Of a stretch of DNA of 64,000 nt, positions 26,741 through 36,042 are shown piece after piece (the stretch's first letter is position 1; each line of letters begins with the position of its first letter). Location: contig NZ_WACR01000001.1 of the NCBI RefSeq assembly GCF_008806325.1, forward strand, positions 396,410 to 460,409, given 5' to 3'. The stretch comes from Salibacter halophilus. Its GTDB lineage: Bacteria; Bacteroidota; Bacteroidia; Flavobacteriales_G; Salibacteraceae. A program made the translations under genes and the position numbers. The notes under the pieces are model-generated. The model searched no databases, was not told the origin of the DNA, and saw nothing but the letters and a program-made list of their open reading frames with translations.

Positions 26741-27156
26741 AGGTTAGAATTCTCATTATCGGACTAATAGGCTTTGGGCTTGTGATCGTTTTGTTAGCTC
26801 GCGGTTGTGAGTCACCCGCTAATAAAGGAGAGGCTTTGTACTTATCAAAATGTGCAAACTGTCACGGTGATGAGGGAAAGGGATTTTCCATTTACCCACC
26901 TTTGGCCAACTCAAATTATCTGGTGAAAAACAAAGATGATTTTGCCTGTATTGTGTACTACGGTATTGAAGGTGAAATAACAGTAAACGGACAAAAATAC
27001 AGTCAGCGGATGTTGGGAGATCCAACACTCTCAGCAACTCAAATTGCTAACTTGATGAATTACGTTTACGGTAAATGGGGAAAAGATAAAACTGAAGTGA
27101 ATAGTGAAGATGTTGAAAGAAGACTCAATAACTGTGAAAGTAAACTCGTAAAATGA
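26737..27156 (+). CDS. Membrane-anchored class I cytochrome c
   Basis: 139 residues. An N-terminal hydrophobic segment ends in LARGC (possible lipid attachment at Cys24). It is followed by the heme site CANCH (residues 39-43) and a probable axial Met92 in QRMLGDPTLS. It is a monoheme electron carrier on the periplasmic side. It overlaps the SCO gene (ATGA), so the two are co-expressed. The family is common in Bacteroidota respiratory clusters. Confidence 0.9.
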   Translation: MKVRILIIGLIGFGLVIVLLARGCESPANKGEALYLSKCANCHGDEGKGFSIYPPLANSNYLVKNKDDFACIVYYGIEGEITVNGQKYSQRMLGDPTLSATQIANLMNYVYGKWGKDKTEVNSEDVERRLNNCESKLVK

Positions 27157-27202
27157 TCAATTTACAATCTACAACCAGACTTTCGTAAAGAACATTTTTT
27201 CC

Positions 27203-27210
27203 TATTTTTG
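27203..27210 (+). promoter_or_regulatory. -7 promoter element of the small membrane protein gene
   Basis: TATTTTTG matches TAnnTTTG, 18 nt before the ATG at 27229. The 17 bases TATTTTTGAAACCAAAC are identical to those at 5112. Confidence 0.6.
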
Positions 27211-27228
27211 AAACCAAACAAAAGAATC

Positions 27229-27387
27229 ATGAGCGGACACGATACACATAACGAAGAAACCGAAAAAAAATCAATACTTAGTCAAATGTTTGATGAGTCA
27301 ATTGCAGGTGGAGCAATGTTTTACAGCATCCTCGCTGTTGTATTGATGATACTCATCCTCACCGGAGTAATCCCGATGTTGTACTAA
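27229..27387 (+). CDS. Small single-span membrane protein
   Basis: A 52-residue ORF: a polar, charged N-terminus (MSGHDTHNEETEKKS) and one hydrophobic helix of about 20 residues near the C-terminus (ILAVVLMILILTGVIPML). It has its own promoter-like element just upstream and a strong terminator just downstream, so it is probably a real monocistronic gene. I do not recognise the family. Its position after SCO and cytochrome c raises the possibility of an accessory respiratory subunit, but that is inference. Confidence 0.65.
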   Translation: MSGHDTHNEETEKKSILSQMFDESIAGGAMFYSILAVVLMILILTGVIPMLY

Positions 27388-27409
27388 TAATAACATTTTG
27401 AAAGAATAA

Positions 27410-27447
27410 AACCCCGATGGATTCAATATCTATCGGGGTTTCTTTTT
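27410..27447. terminator. Rho-independent terminator between the small protein gene and pheT
   Basis: AACCCCGAT (27410-27418) pairs with ATCGGGGTT (27432-27440), followed on the + strand by TTC and seven T. The A-rich stretch before it may let it serve the convergent pheT gene as well. Confidence 0.85.
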
Positions 27448-27475
27448 TTATCGTAATTGTGACTTTTAAGGTTTA

Positions 27476-29917
27476 TCACTCCCTCAAACCTGCACCTGTT
27501 TCTTTTTCAAGGTTCTGAAGGAGTTTACTCATCACCTTATCCACTTTCTTATCCGTCAGCGTTTTTTGTTCATCTCTAAAGATGAAGCTCACAGCATAAC
27601 TTTTCTTACCATCTTCAATATTCTTGCCTTCGTAAACATCAAAAAGATTCACATTTTCAAGGAGCTTTTTTTCAGTTTTTTCAGCAACCTCAACGATTGA
27701 AGAGAAAGGCACTTCTTTATCCACGATCAGAGCCAAATCACGTCTCATTGCAGGATATTTGGATACCGGCTTAAAACGTACCTTAGCCTGACCGGCCAAT
27801 TTCACAAAATTCGTCCAGTCGATCTCGGCAAAGTAGAGATCCTGTTTGAGACTGAATTCTTTCAGAAGATCACCACTGATGATTCCCAAATCAGCTACAT
27901 GGTTTTTATTGATCGTGATACTCAACCCTGCACTAAGAAACCCAGATTCGCTTTCTTTCCACTGCACATTAAACTTATCCAATCCAAATGCATCAATAAG
28001 CGCAGATACGGCACCTTTAATAAAATCAAAGCCCACCTTTTTTGATTGTGTATTCCATGCTTCAGGCTCTTGATTCCCTGCTACAGCAATGGATAGTTTC
28101 TCACGCTCTTTGCTCTTGTCATTTTTAACAGAATATGTTCGGCCAAACTCAAAAAGTTTGATATCGGTTGATTGGCGGTTCTGATTGAATTGAGCGGCTT
28201 CCAGTAAATCAAATACCATTGAAGTGCGAAGTACATTCAATTCAGAACTCAATGGATTCGCAATTTTGACGATTCCTTTAGAGTCTATTCCCTTGAACTT
28301 TTCGTAGTAATCTGCTTTTGTCAAAGAATTGCTCATCGCTTCCAAAAATCCACGTGACACAAGAAGTTCACTAGCTCTGTTACGAATTACTTCAGGATTG
28401 GGTTTGGGCGCATAGCTCAACGAGCTAGATAGTTTTTGCGGTATTTCTATGTTATCGTACCCGTAAATACGCAAAATTTCCTCGATCACATCGATTTCGC
28501 GCTGCACATCTACTTTGAATGGCGGAACAAGCAATTTTAACTCTCGCCCATTTTCTTCATCTATAACGATTTCTAGTCTGGTTAGGATCGCTTTAACAAG
28601 CTTAATATCGAGTGATTTACCTCCTATCCTATCGAGGTTATCCATATTGAAAGTCACTTCAAACCACTCGTGTTCCTTTGGATGTTCTTCGACAATTTCG
28701 CTCGAAATGGATGCGCCACAAATTTCTTTCATCAAAAGTGCTGCTCGCTTGAGAGCGTAAATTGTATTGAGCGGATCAACTCCCCTTTCAAATCTGAAAG
28801 ATGCATCAGTACTCAATCCGTGGCGTTTAGCTGTTTTACGCACCCAAACCGGATCGAAGTAGGCCGATTCGAGAAATACATTAACCGTTTCTTCTTTTAC
28901 TCCTGAGTCAACACCGCCAAAAACACCGGCAATGCACATCGGTTCATCATCGTTACAAATCATCAGGTCCTTATCTGATAATTCGCGCTCTTCTTCATCG
29001 AGTGTTGTGAATTTGGTTTTATCGGCCACGGTTCTGACCGTAACTTTATTACCCTTAATTTTTGATGCATCAAAAGCGTGTAATGGCTGCCCCGTTTCGT
29101 GCAAAACGAAATTGGTGATATCAACTACATTGTTAATGAGAGCCAGCCCTATTGAGCGGAGCTTGTTTTGTAGCCAATCTGGCGAGGGGCCTACTTTCAC
29201 ATTTGTCAAAGTAACTCCAGCATATCGCGGACAAGCCTCAGTATTTTGAACATCAATCCCGATTTCGAGATCGTGATTATCGACTTTAAAGTGATCAACT
29301 TTTGGCCAGTTGATACACTTATCTTTCAATTCATCTTTCACAGCTCCAAGTGCAACGAGATCACGAGCTGTACCAATATGACTTGCTGCATCAGCTCTGT
29401 TTGGAGTGAGCCCAATTTCAAATACATTATCATTTTCAACCTTGAAGTATTCTGCCGCAGGCGTTCCTGTTTTTGGATTATCGGTCAGAACCATAATGCC
29501 ATCGTGGCTAACTCCCAGACCGAGTTCGTCCTCAGCGCAAATCATTCCTTCAGAACGCTCTCCGCGAATTTTAGCTTTCTTGATTTCAAAAGGCTCTCCA
29601 TCGGTTGGATGGATCGTAGCTCCTACCGTTGCTACAACAACTTTTTGGCCTTTATCTACATTTGGTGCCCCACAAACAATTTGTTTGGTTTCACCATTTC
29701 CCAGGTCAACCTGAGTAACTTTGAGCTTATCAGCATTTTCGTGCTTCTCACAAGAAACCACCTCACCGATGACGATGCCTTCTAGTCCGCCCGGAATGGA
29801 CTGTACTTTTTCAACACCCTCAACTTCTAAGCCTGTTGAAGTTAACCAATCTGCTACTTGTTGAGCATCCAGGTTAATATCGATGTAGTTCTTGAGCCAG
29901 TTGTATGAAATTTTCAT
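27476..29917 (-). CDS. pheT: Phenylalanine--tRNA ligase beta subunit
   Basis: 813 residues, full length. Domains in order: N-terminal core; the EMAP/tRNA-binding-like domain (about 40-150; GVSHDGIMVL region); the B3/B4 editing domain (about 210-395); B5 (DIKLVKAILTRLEI onward); a catalytic-like core (KSSRG-type motif replaced as usual for beta); and a C-terminal FDX-ACB anticodon-binding domain (KYPAMRRDLALIVDKEVPF). It pairs with PheS, which is not in this window. It is on the minus strand with its own promoter-like site. Confidence 0.97.
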   Translation of the reverse strand: MKISYNWLKNYIDINLDAQQVADWLTSTGLEVEGVEKVQSIPGGLEGIVIGEVVSCEKHENADKLKVTQVDLGNGETKQIVCGAPNVDKGQKVVVATVGATIHPTDGEPFEIKKAKIRGERSEGMICAEDELGLGVSHDGIMVLTDNPKTGTPAAEYFKVENDNVFEIGLTPNRADAASHIGTARDLVALGAVKDELKDKCINWPKVDHFKVDNHDLEIGIDVQNTEACPRYAGVTLTNVKVGPSPDWLQNKLRSIGLALINNVVDITNFVLHETGQPLHAFDASKIKGNKVTVRTVADKTKFTTLDEEERELSDKDLMICNDDEPMCIAGVFGGVDSGVKEETVNVFLESAYFDPVWVRKTAKRHGLSTDASFRFERGVDPLNTIYALKRAALLMKEICGASISSEIVEEHPKEHEWFEVTFNMDNLDRIGGKSLDIKLVKAILTRLEIVIDEENGRELKLLVPPFKVDVQREIDVIEEILRIYGYDNIEIPQKLSSSLSYAPKPNPEVIRNRASELLVSRGFLEAMSNSLTKADYYEKFKGIDSKGIVKIANPLSSELNVLRTSMVFDLLEAAQFNQNRQSTDIKLFEFGRTYSVKNDKSKEREKLSIAVAGNQEPEAWNTQSKKVGFDFIKGAVSALIDAFGLDKFNVQWKESESGFLSAGLSITINKNHVADLGIISGDLLKEFSLKQDLYFAEIDWTNFVKLAGQAKVRFKPVSKYPAMRRDLALIVDKEVPFSSIVEVAEKTEKKLLENVNLFDVYEGKNIEDGKKSYAVSFIFRDEQKTLTDKKVDKVMSKLLQNLEKETGAGLRE

Positions 29918-29948
29918 AATGCGCTGTACTGAATTGAAATGATGCGCG

Positions 29949-29956
29949 CAAAACTA
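29949..29956 (-). promoter_or_regulatory. -7 promoter element of pheT
   Basis: On the minus strand the bases read TAGTTTTG, matching TAnnTTTG, about 31 nt before the pheT start. No clear -33 element. Confidence 0.45.
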
Positions 29957-29981
29957 AAGGATATTTGGGATAATGTGGGAG

Positions 29982-30506
29982 TTAATCCAGTAATTGAATT
30001 ACAGCTTTATTTATTTTCTCAATATCTTTCTCTGTTGATCTCTTAGGCTCAAATTCAAGCTTTGTTTTTGCTTCAACCGCTTTAATTGTCCAGTGTTGAT
30101 TTTGAAAAATGTGTTTTAGTCCTGAATTAGGTATATGTGATGTAAATCGAGATTCATATTCATTATTTGACTCCAGTTCAACAAACATACTCTCAATCTC
30201 ACCTGCTTTTATTGAAGTGTCTGGATTTGAAATCTCAAATGATGACAGTTTTTTTAATGGCTTCTCATGAAAGATTGAAAAATTGACAACAGCAATATTC
30301 CCCTTAACAGATTCAATGTTAAAGTCAACTAGCAACTCTGCATCTTCTCCTTTAAATTTCATAGGTTTTATGAAATACTTAAGACCTCCTTCTTTAAGGT
30401 AAAAACTTCGATAAAGCTTTCCTCTATGAGATCCACCCCCCATAGAACCGCAGCCCACAAACAAAAACAAAGAAATGATAACACCGAAAAATATATTTAT
30501 TCTCAT
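29982..30506 (-). CDS. Uncharacterised lipoprotein
   Basis: 174 residues with a lipobox (FVGC, Cys19) followed by a Gly/Ser-rich stretch. The body alternates beta-strands (DAELLVDFNIESVKGNIAVV) with a lysine-rich helical end. No family is recognised. The gene overlaps the next lipoprotein gene (stop/start, 4 nt) and is AT-rich, like the two genes beside it. It may be a surface or periplasmic accessory protein. Confidence 0.65.
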   Translation of the reverse strand: MRINIFFGVIISLFLFVGCGSMGGGSHRGKLYRSFYLKEGGLKYFIKPMKFKGEDAELLVDFNIESVKGNIAVVNFSIFHEKPLKKLSSFEISNPDTSIKAGEIESMFVELESNNEYESRFTSHIPNSGLKHIFQNQHWTIKAVEAKTKLEFEPKRSTEKDIEKINKAVIQLLD

Positions 30507-31030
30507 TTTAATTTTTTCATATTGACACGCTTAATAAAAGCTGAGTCATTCATTAAAAAAGCAACTTTAGAGGAGTCACTTGATATTATTGAATAAGTCC
30601 AAAAGAAATCCTTTTTCTCAGAAAGTACAGAGACTATGTAACTTCCATCTCTTTCATAGAAATAACGTTGATAAGCATCATGAGAGTCAGATTTAATATG
30701 CCTGTTTGTTGAATCGTTTTCAATGTATCCAGCTAATTGGGCTCTTTTTATTTTAACCGGAATACTAATAAATGCCTTGTAATGATCAGATCTATCAGCA
30801 AGAACTTTATACAAAGGCCAATTGAAGGTCTCATATTTATTGAAAATTGAGTCATGAAAATTTATAATTGATTCTTCTCTGGCTATCTCTTTTTCATTAT
30901 CCTGTAAATAATATTTAACACCATTCACAAGAGCTATTGTCTTATCATTTTTCTTTTGTTTCACACCACAACTAGTCGATGAGAAAAGTGTAGCAATTAT
31001 CCAAAATGATAGTAATAAAAACTTATTCAT
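30503..31030 (-). CDS. Uncharacterised lipoprotein
   Basis: 175 residues with a lipobox (STSC, Cys21). No known domain is recognised; the protein is rich in Lys, Asp and Tyr (YYLQDNEKEIAREES). It is the first gene of a two-gene unit with the lipoprotein at 29982. A terminator at 31042 separates the pair from the TRL-like gene upstream. Low G+C compared with pheT and recG suggests this small block is accessory. Confidence 0.65.
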   Translation of the reverse strand: MNKFLLLSFWIIATLFSSTSCGVKQKKNDKTIALVNGVKYYLQDNEKEIAREESIINFHDSIFNKYETFNWPLYKVLADRSDHYKAFISIPVKIKRAQLAGYIENDSTNRHIKSDSHDAYQRYFYERDGSYIVSVLSEKKDFFWTYSIISSDSSKVAFLMNDSAFIKRVNMKKLK

Positions 31031-31041
31031 AACCTATAAAT

Positions 31042-31071
31042 AAAAAAAGGCGCCCTAAATAGAGCACCTTT
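31042..31071 (-). terminator. Terminator after the TRL-like gene
   Basis: On the minus strand AAAGGTGCTCT pairs with AGGGCGCCTTT (with G-U pairs) around a 4-nt loop, followed by a run of T. Confidence 0.75.
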
Positions 31072-31090
31072 AATCTAATTGATTTTTTTC

Positions 31091-31375
31091 TTATTCTCCA
31101 GTAACGATTGTCTCATAAGTTTGGATAATACCAAGAATATCACCTTGCTTAATATCAACAGTTGAAATCTTAGAAATTCCACCGTTTTTGGCAGCAGTTT
31201 GAATACTTGCATCCTGGTTGAAGAACAATACATGAAGGAAGCCTGTTGCTTTTGCAGTACCTACTTTGTCGCCAACTGGGTTGCTAGTAGCATCAACTGG
31301 CAAAGTAAGTGAACAACTTGACATGAATCCTACAACTGCAACTATAGCAGCTAAAGCTTTGATTTTTCTAAGCAT
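31091..31375 (-). CDS. TRL-like lipoprotein
   Basis: 94 residues with a lipobox (MSSC, Cys21). The mature part contains GDKVGTAKATGFLHVLFF and GGISKISTVDIKQGDIL, which are typical of the TRL-like family of small lipoproteins, often encoded near tRNA or as tandem copies in other bacteria. Function is unknown. It is a single gene with a terminator 20 nt downstream. Confidence 0.75.
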   Translation of the reverse strand: MLRKIKALAAIVAVVGFMSSCSLTLPVDATSNPVGDKVGTAKATGFLHVLFFNQDASIQTAAKNGGISKISTVDIKQGDILGIIQTYETIVTGE

Positions 31376-31515
31376 AATAATTAAAATTTAGAGTTAACAT
31401 TAATGATTGGTCTCAAAAATAAAATAAAAAACGAGTTACAAGAAATATCAGGATATTTTTATGGTAGAATATTTAGTAATCTTTTTTCATTCTTAATTAA
31501 GAATTATTGAAGCTG

Positions 31516-33612
31516 TTAAGAAATCCTGCCCCAGTTAGGTCTTTCTTTTTGAACTTTAGCATAGCCTTTGGCTACATTGCTATTTTGGGGCAGTTCGAGT
31601 TTAGGATCTTCTTTCAGAACCTGTATAGCAGCATGGCGTGCCAGTTGTAGTAACTTACCGTCCTTAGCCAGGTCGGCAATTTGGAGGTTGAGAACTCCAC
31701 TCTGTTGTGTGCCCATTATATCGCCCGGACCTCTTAATTCTAGATCAACTTCAGCTACTTCGAATCCATCCTGGGTTCTGACCATTGTTTCCATTCTTTT
31801 ACGCGCCTCTGCTGATAGTTTATTACCGGTCATTAAAACGCAATACGATTGCTCGGCTCCGCGACCTACTCGTCCCCTGAGCTGGTGAAGTTGAGACAGT
31901 CCAAATCGTTCAGCACTTTCGATAACCATGACACTGGCGTTTGGAACATTCACACCTACTTCAATGACTGTTGTTGCAACCATAATTTGGGTGTTCCCAT
32001 CAACGAATTGTTGCATCTCGTAATCCTTATCCTCGGCTTTCATTTTTCCGTGAACAATTGAGATGCGATAATCAGGCGGTGGAAAGGCTCTTGAAATTGC
32101 CTCGTAACCATCCATGAGATCTTTGTAATCCATCTTGGCAGATTCCTCAATTAATGGGTAAACGATGTATACCTGCCTTCCCTTTTCGATCTCTTTTTTT
32201 AGGAATCCAAATACTTCAAGGCGGTGTTGATCGCGCTTGTGAATAGTTTCGATGGGCTTTCTTCCCGGAGGCAATTCATCAATAACTGAAACGCTCAAAT
32301 CTCCGTAAAGCGTCATCGCCAATGTTCTTGGGATTGGCGTTGCAGACATAACGAGAACATGAGGTGGTCTGGTGTTTTTTCGCCACATCTTTGACCGTTG
32401 AGCAACTCCAAAGCGATGTTGTTCATCGATCACAACTATACCCAAATTTGCAAACCTTACGGATTCCTGTAACAGGGCGTGTGTTCCGACCAAAATATTG
32501 GTTTCTCCCTTTTCTAGCTGTTCGTGAATGGGTTTTCGGTCAGATTTTTTAATCGACCCGGTAAGTAAATCGACATTTATACCTGTTCCTTCGAGTTGTT
32601 CTTTTAATGTAACGTAATGCTGGTTGGCTAAAATCTCAGTAGGAGCAATCATCGCGCACTGATAACCATTATCTATGGCAATGAGCATTGTGAGTAGCGC
32701 GACCATGGTTTTACCACTTCCCACATCGCCCTGTAACAACCTGTTCATTTGTTCTCCGGTTCCCAAATCACGTCTCAACTCTTTCATGACGCGCTTTTGT
32801 GCTCTGGTTAGCTCAAATGGTAAATGGTTCTGATAAAAATTGTTGAAGTTCTCTCCTACTCTCTCAAATACAAACCCTTTATACTTTTCCTGCCTGTTGA
32901 GTTTGCTTCTCAATATTTGCATTTGAACGAAGAATAGCTCTTCAAACTTGAGCCGATAGCGCGCCATTTGCAAACTCCTTGAGTCTGGTGGTTGGTGAAC
33001 AATATGGTAAGCTTTTGTTTTGTCGATTAGCTTGTAATGCTCCATTAGCTCTTTACTCATGGTTTCTTCAAACCTGATTTCACCTGAATCGAGCACTGTT
33101 TTTATCAACTTTGCCAACCCTTTAGAATGAAGCCCAACTCCAGTCAATTTCTCCGTTGTGGAATAAACTGGTTCTAAGCTGGCTTTTTTTCTTGCGTTTG
33201 CTTTCGATAGTGGCTCTAGCTCGGGATGAGCAAAATTGATTTTCCCCTTGAAAATTGAGGGTTTTCCAAAAAGAACGTAATCAACTCCTTCTTTCAGATT
33301 CTTTTTCACCCACTGAACTCCTTTGAACCAAACGAGCTCAACAGTCCCTGTTTCGTCAACCAACTTTGCTGATAATCTTCTCTGCCTTGGCTTTCCAAAT
33401 TCCTGAATATGCCTCAACTTACCCACTATTTGAACGTTTGGCATATCGGGATGAAGCTGATTAACTTTATGGAATTGACTCCTGTCGTTGTATCTGAAGG
33501 GAAAAAGGTTTAAGAGATCTTCGCATGTTAGAACCCCGAGCTCACTCTGTAGTTTCTCACCTCGCTGCGGTCCTACACCTTTTACATATTCGATGGGAGT
33601 CGATAATTTCAT
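31516..33612 (-). CDS. recG: ATP-dependent DNA helicase RecG
   Basis: 698 residues, normal length. An N-terminal OB-fold wedge domain precedes the SF2 helicase core. Walker A is GDVGSGKT, motif II is the DEQH box in VVIDEQHRFGVAQR, motif III is MSATPIPRTLAMT, and motif VI is in LHQLRGRVGRG. RecG reverses stalled replication forks and processes branched DNA. There is no sign of damage. Confidence 0.97.
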   Translation of the reverse strand: MKLSTPIEYVKGVGPQRGEKLQSELGVLTCEDLLNLFPFRYNDRSQFHKVNQLHPDMPNVQIVGKLRHIQEFGKPRQRRLSAKLVDETGTVELVWFKGVQWVKKNLKEGVDYVLFGKPSIFKGKINFAHPELEPLSKANARKKASLEPVYSTTEKLTGVGLHSKGLAKLIKTVLDSGEIRFEETMSKELMEHYKLIDKTKAYHIVHQPPDSRSLQMARYRLKFEELFFVQMQILRSKLNRQEKYKGFVFERVGENFNNFYQNHLPFELTRAQKRVMKELRRDLGTGEQMNRLLQGDVGSGKTMVALLTMLIAIDNGYQCAMIAPTEILANQHYVTLKEQLEGTGINVDLLTGSIKKSDRKPIHEQLEKGETNILVGTHALLQESVRFANLGIVVIDEQHRFGVAQRSKMWRKNTRPPHVLVMSATPIPRTLAMTLYGDLSVSVIDELPPGRKPIETIHKRDQHRLEVFGFLKKEIEKGRQVYIVYPLIEESAKMDYKDLMDGYEAISRAFPPPDYRISIVHGKMKAEDKDYEMQQFVDGNTQIMVATTVIEVGVNVPNASVMVIESAERFGLSQLHQLRGRVGRGAEQSYCVLMTGNKLSAEARKRMETMVRTQDGFEVAEVDLELRGPGDIMGTQQSGVLNLQIADLAKDGKLLQLARHAAIQVLKEDPKLELPQNSNVAKGYAKVQKERPNWGRIS

Positions 33613-33650
33613 GATTGACGAAGATAATGTGATTCCAAAAAATCTTTCAT

Positions 33651-33679
33651 AAAAAAAGCCCTCCTTTTTGGAGGGCTTT
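33651..33679 (-). terminator. Terminator of the pdhA-pdhC unit
   Basis: On the minus strand AAAGCCCTCC pairs with GGAGGGCTTT around AAAAA, followed by a run of T. Confidence 0.9.
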
Positions 33680-33703
33680 AACTATGTGTTACCGCAAAGT
33701 GAA

Positions 33704-34987
33704 TTAAGCCAACATCATTACCGGATTCTCGAGCATTGACTTGAATGTATTGAGGAACTCTGCTCCTTTTACACCATCAACTACTCTGTGATCACATGAC
33801 AGTGTTACTTTCATGCGATTACCGGGAACTACCTGACCATCTTTTACGACTGGTTTTTCAACGATACCTCCAACAGCTAAAATACAAGAATCTGGCGGAT
33901 TAATAATTGCCGTAAACTCCTCTATTCCAAACATTCCGAGGTTAGAAATTGTAAAGGTATTTCCTTCCCAATCTTCAGGTTGAAGTTTTTTGTCTTTTGC
34001 TCTTTGAGCGTACTCTTTAACTTCTGAAGAGATTTGGGTGAGTGTTTTCCCATTTGCGTGACGAACAACCGGCACTAGCAATCCTTCTTCAACTGCTACT
34101 GCAACACCCATGTGGACATGCTCATTGAAGCGTATTTTATCTTCTCTCCACGATGCATTGACGTAAGGGTGTTTCGTAAGTGCTATAGAAGCAGCCTTAA
34201 TAACAAAGTCGTTAAATGAAACTTTACTTTCAGCTTGTTCATTTACAGCTTTTCTGGCTTTCATCACATTATCCATGTCTATCTCAACTGTGAGATAGAA
34301 GTGAGGAGCCGTAAATTTACTTTCAGAAAGGCGCTTTGCAATTGTTTTGCGCATTTGAGAAACATTCTGTTCGCTGTAACTCTCCTGTCCAATTGCTGCT
34401 GGTTGAGCTGCTGCCGAAGAAGGCTCGTAATTGTCGATATCTCGCTTCACGATTCTACCACCATCGCCAGATCCTTCTACATTTTCAAGGTTAATTCCCT
34501 TGTCCTCAGCTAGCTTTTTAGCGAGTGGAGATGCCTTGATTCTGCCTGATGAAGTGCGAGGTGTTTCTCTCTTGGCTGGTTTTTCTTCTTTAGTAGCAGT
34601 TGGTTTAGGCTCAGCTTTTTTCGTTTCTTCTTTTTGCTCTTCTTTTCCTGACCCTTTCTCTTCCTTCTTTTCTGCTTTATCGTCACTGTCAGAACCGGAA
34701 TCAGCTTGTTTTTTCTCCTCTTCTTCGAGGATATCTGAAACGTCTTCACCCTCTTCACCGAGAATGGCCAATATTGAATCTACCGGAGCAGAATCTCCTT
34801 TTTCAACACCTATGTGTAGGAGAGTTCCTTCCTGGAAAGACTCAAATTCCATTGTGGCTTTATCGGTTTCAATTTCAGCGAGTAAATCTCCTGATTCTAC
34901 CTGATCGCCAACACTTTTGTGCCATTCCGCAACAACACCCTCTTCCATGGTGTCGCTCAACTTGGGCATACGTACAACTTCAGCCAT
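33704..34987 (-). CDS. pdhC: Pyruvate dehydrogenase E2, dihydrolipoyl acetyltransferase
   Basis: 427 residues. One lipoyl domain (residues 1-75) carries the attachment lysine Lys43 in EIETDKATMEF. A long charged linker rich in Lys, Glu and Ser follows, then a peripheral-subunit-binding domain (about 148-183; RIKASPLAKKLAEDKGI). The C-terminal acyltransferase core has the catalytic SCDHRVVDGVKG. It lies 19 nt downstream of pdhA in one transcript. The E1-beta gene pdhB is not adjacent, which is a common arrangement in this phylum. Confidence 0.95.
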   Translation of the reverse strand: MAEVVRMPKLSDTMEEGVVAEWHKSVGDQVESGDLLAEIETDKATMEFESFQEGTLLHIGVEKGDSAPVDSILAILGEEGEDVSDILEEEEKKQADSGSDSDDKAEKKEEKGSGKEEQKEETKKAEPKPTATKEEKPAKRETPRTSSGRIKASPLAKKLAEDKGINLENVEGSGDGGRIVKRDIDNYEPSSAAAQPAAIGQESYSEQNVSQMRKTIAKRLSESKFTAPHFYLTVEIDMDNVMKARKAVNEQAESKVSFNDFVIKAASIALTKHPYVNASWREDKIRFNEHVHMGVAVAVEEGLLVPVVRHANGKTLTQISSEVKEYAQRAKDKKLQPEDWEGNTFTISNLGMFGIEEFTAIINPPDSCILAVGGIVEKPVVKDGQVVPGNRMKVTLSCDHRVVDGVKGAEFLNTFKSMLENPVMMLA

Positions 34988-35006
34988 ATGCTAAATTTTT
35001 TCTGTA

Positions 35007-36020
35007 TTAATATTTATTGTCTCTGATGTAAGGATAATCTTCCTGCATGTAAACATCTTCGTAAAGCTCTTCTGGCTTTGGTGCAGGCGATTCTTCAGCA
35101 AATTTCACTGCTTCGTTCACAGTTTCTTTTACTCTGTCCTGTATTTCTTTGATCTGCTTTTCAGAAGCGTACTTTTTCTTCTCAATAATATCGAGAACAA
35201 CGCTTACCGGATCTTTGCTTTTGTATTCTTCAACCTCTTCTTTACTGCGGTACTTTGCCGGATCTGACATTGAGTGACCTTTGTAACGATAGGTTCTAAT
35301 TTCAAGAAGGTATGGCCCTTTACCGGAACGTGCATGTTCAGCTGCTTTTTCAATTGCATTGTGAACTTCTTCAACGCTCATTCCATCTACTGCCATTGCA
35401 GGCATATCGTAAGACTCACCTATTTCAGATAAATCTGTTACGTTTGAGGTACGCTCAACTGAAGTTCCCATTGCGTAATTGTTATTCTCGATGAGGAAAA
35501 CAACTGGTAACTCCCACAACATTGCCATGTTGAAGGTTTCGTGAAGTGCACCTTGCCTAACAGCTCCATCACCCATCGAGCAAATGGTAACATTATCGGT
35601 TTCCTTGTACTTTTCTGCAAAAGCGATACCTGCTCCCAGTGGAATTTGGGCTCCAACTATACCGTGGCCTCCCATCAAGTTTTTCTCTTTGCTGAACATG
35701 TGCATGGAACCACCTTTACCTTTAACAAGGCCGGTAGTTTTACCGTACAGTTCTGCCATCATATATTTTGGATGGATTCCCATCGCGATTGGGTGAGCAT
35801 GATCACGATAAGCTGTAATATGCTTATCTCCTTCTTTTGTAGCAGAAACTGCTCCTGCTACAACGGCTTCTTGTCCTATATATAAGTGACAGAATCCTCC
35901 AAATTTCTGCTGGACGTATAATTGTCCTGCCTTTTCTTCAGTCTTCCGCATGAGCAGCATGTCTTCATACCATTTCAGATACTGCTCTTTGGAGAATTTT
36001 GATTTCTTTTTTGTCGCCAT
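35007..36020 (-). CDS. pdhA: Pyruvate dehydrogenase E1 component alpha subunit
   Basis: 337 residues. The thiamine diphosphate motif runs from GDGAVRQG to VVFLIENNNYAMGT, and the regulatory-loop-like TYRYKGHSMSDPAKYR follows near residue 243. The protein acts with PdhB to decarboxylate pyruvate and acetylate the lipoyl group of PdhC, encoded next. A canonical promoter lies just upstream, so the pair can be transcribed separately from porV-cdd. Confidence 0.95.
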   Translation of the reverse strand: MATKKKSKFSKEQYLKWYEDMLLMRKTEEKAGQLYVQQKFGGFCHLYIGQEAVVAGAVSATKEGDKHITAYRDHAHPIAMGIHPKYMMAELYGKTTGLVKGKGGSMHMFSKEKNLMGGHGIVGAQIPLGAGIAFAEKYKETDNVTICSMGDGAVRQGALHETFNMAMLWELPVVFLIENNNYAMGTSVERTSNVTDLSEIGESYDMPAMAVDGMSVEEVHNAIEKAAEHARSGKGPYLLEIRTYRYKGHSMSDPAKYRSKEEVEEYKSKDPVSVVLDIIEKKKYASEKQIKEIQDRVKETVNEAVKFAEESPAPKPEELYEDVYMQEDYPYIRDNKY

Positions 36021-36042
36021 ATTAATTCACTTTGAGGAGTGG

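Noticed and set aside
34510..34758. Lysine-rich 82-codon ORF inside pdhC
   Set aside because: It is a shadow frame of the charged linker of the E2 protein on the same strand.
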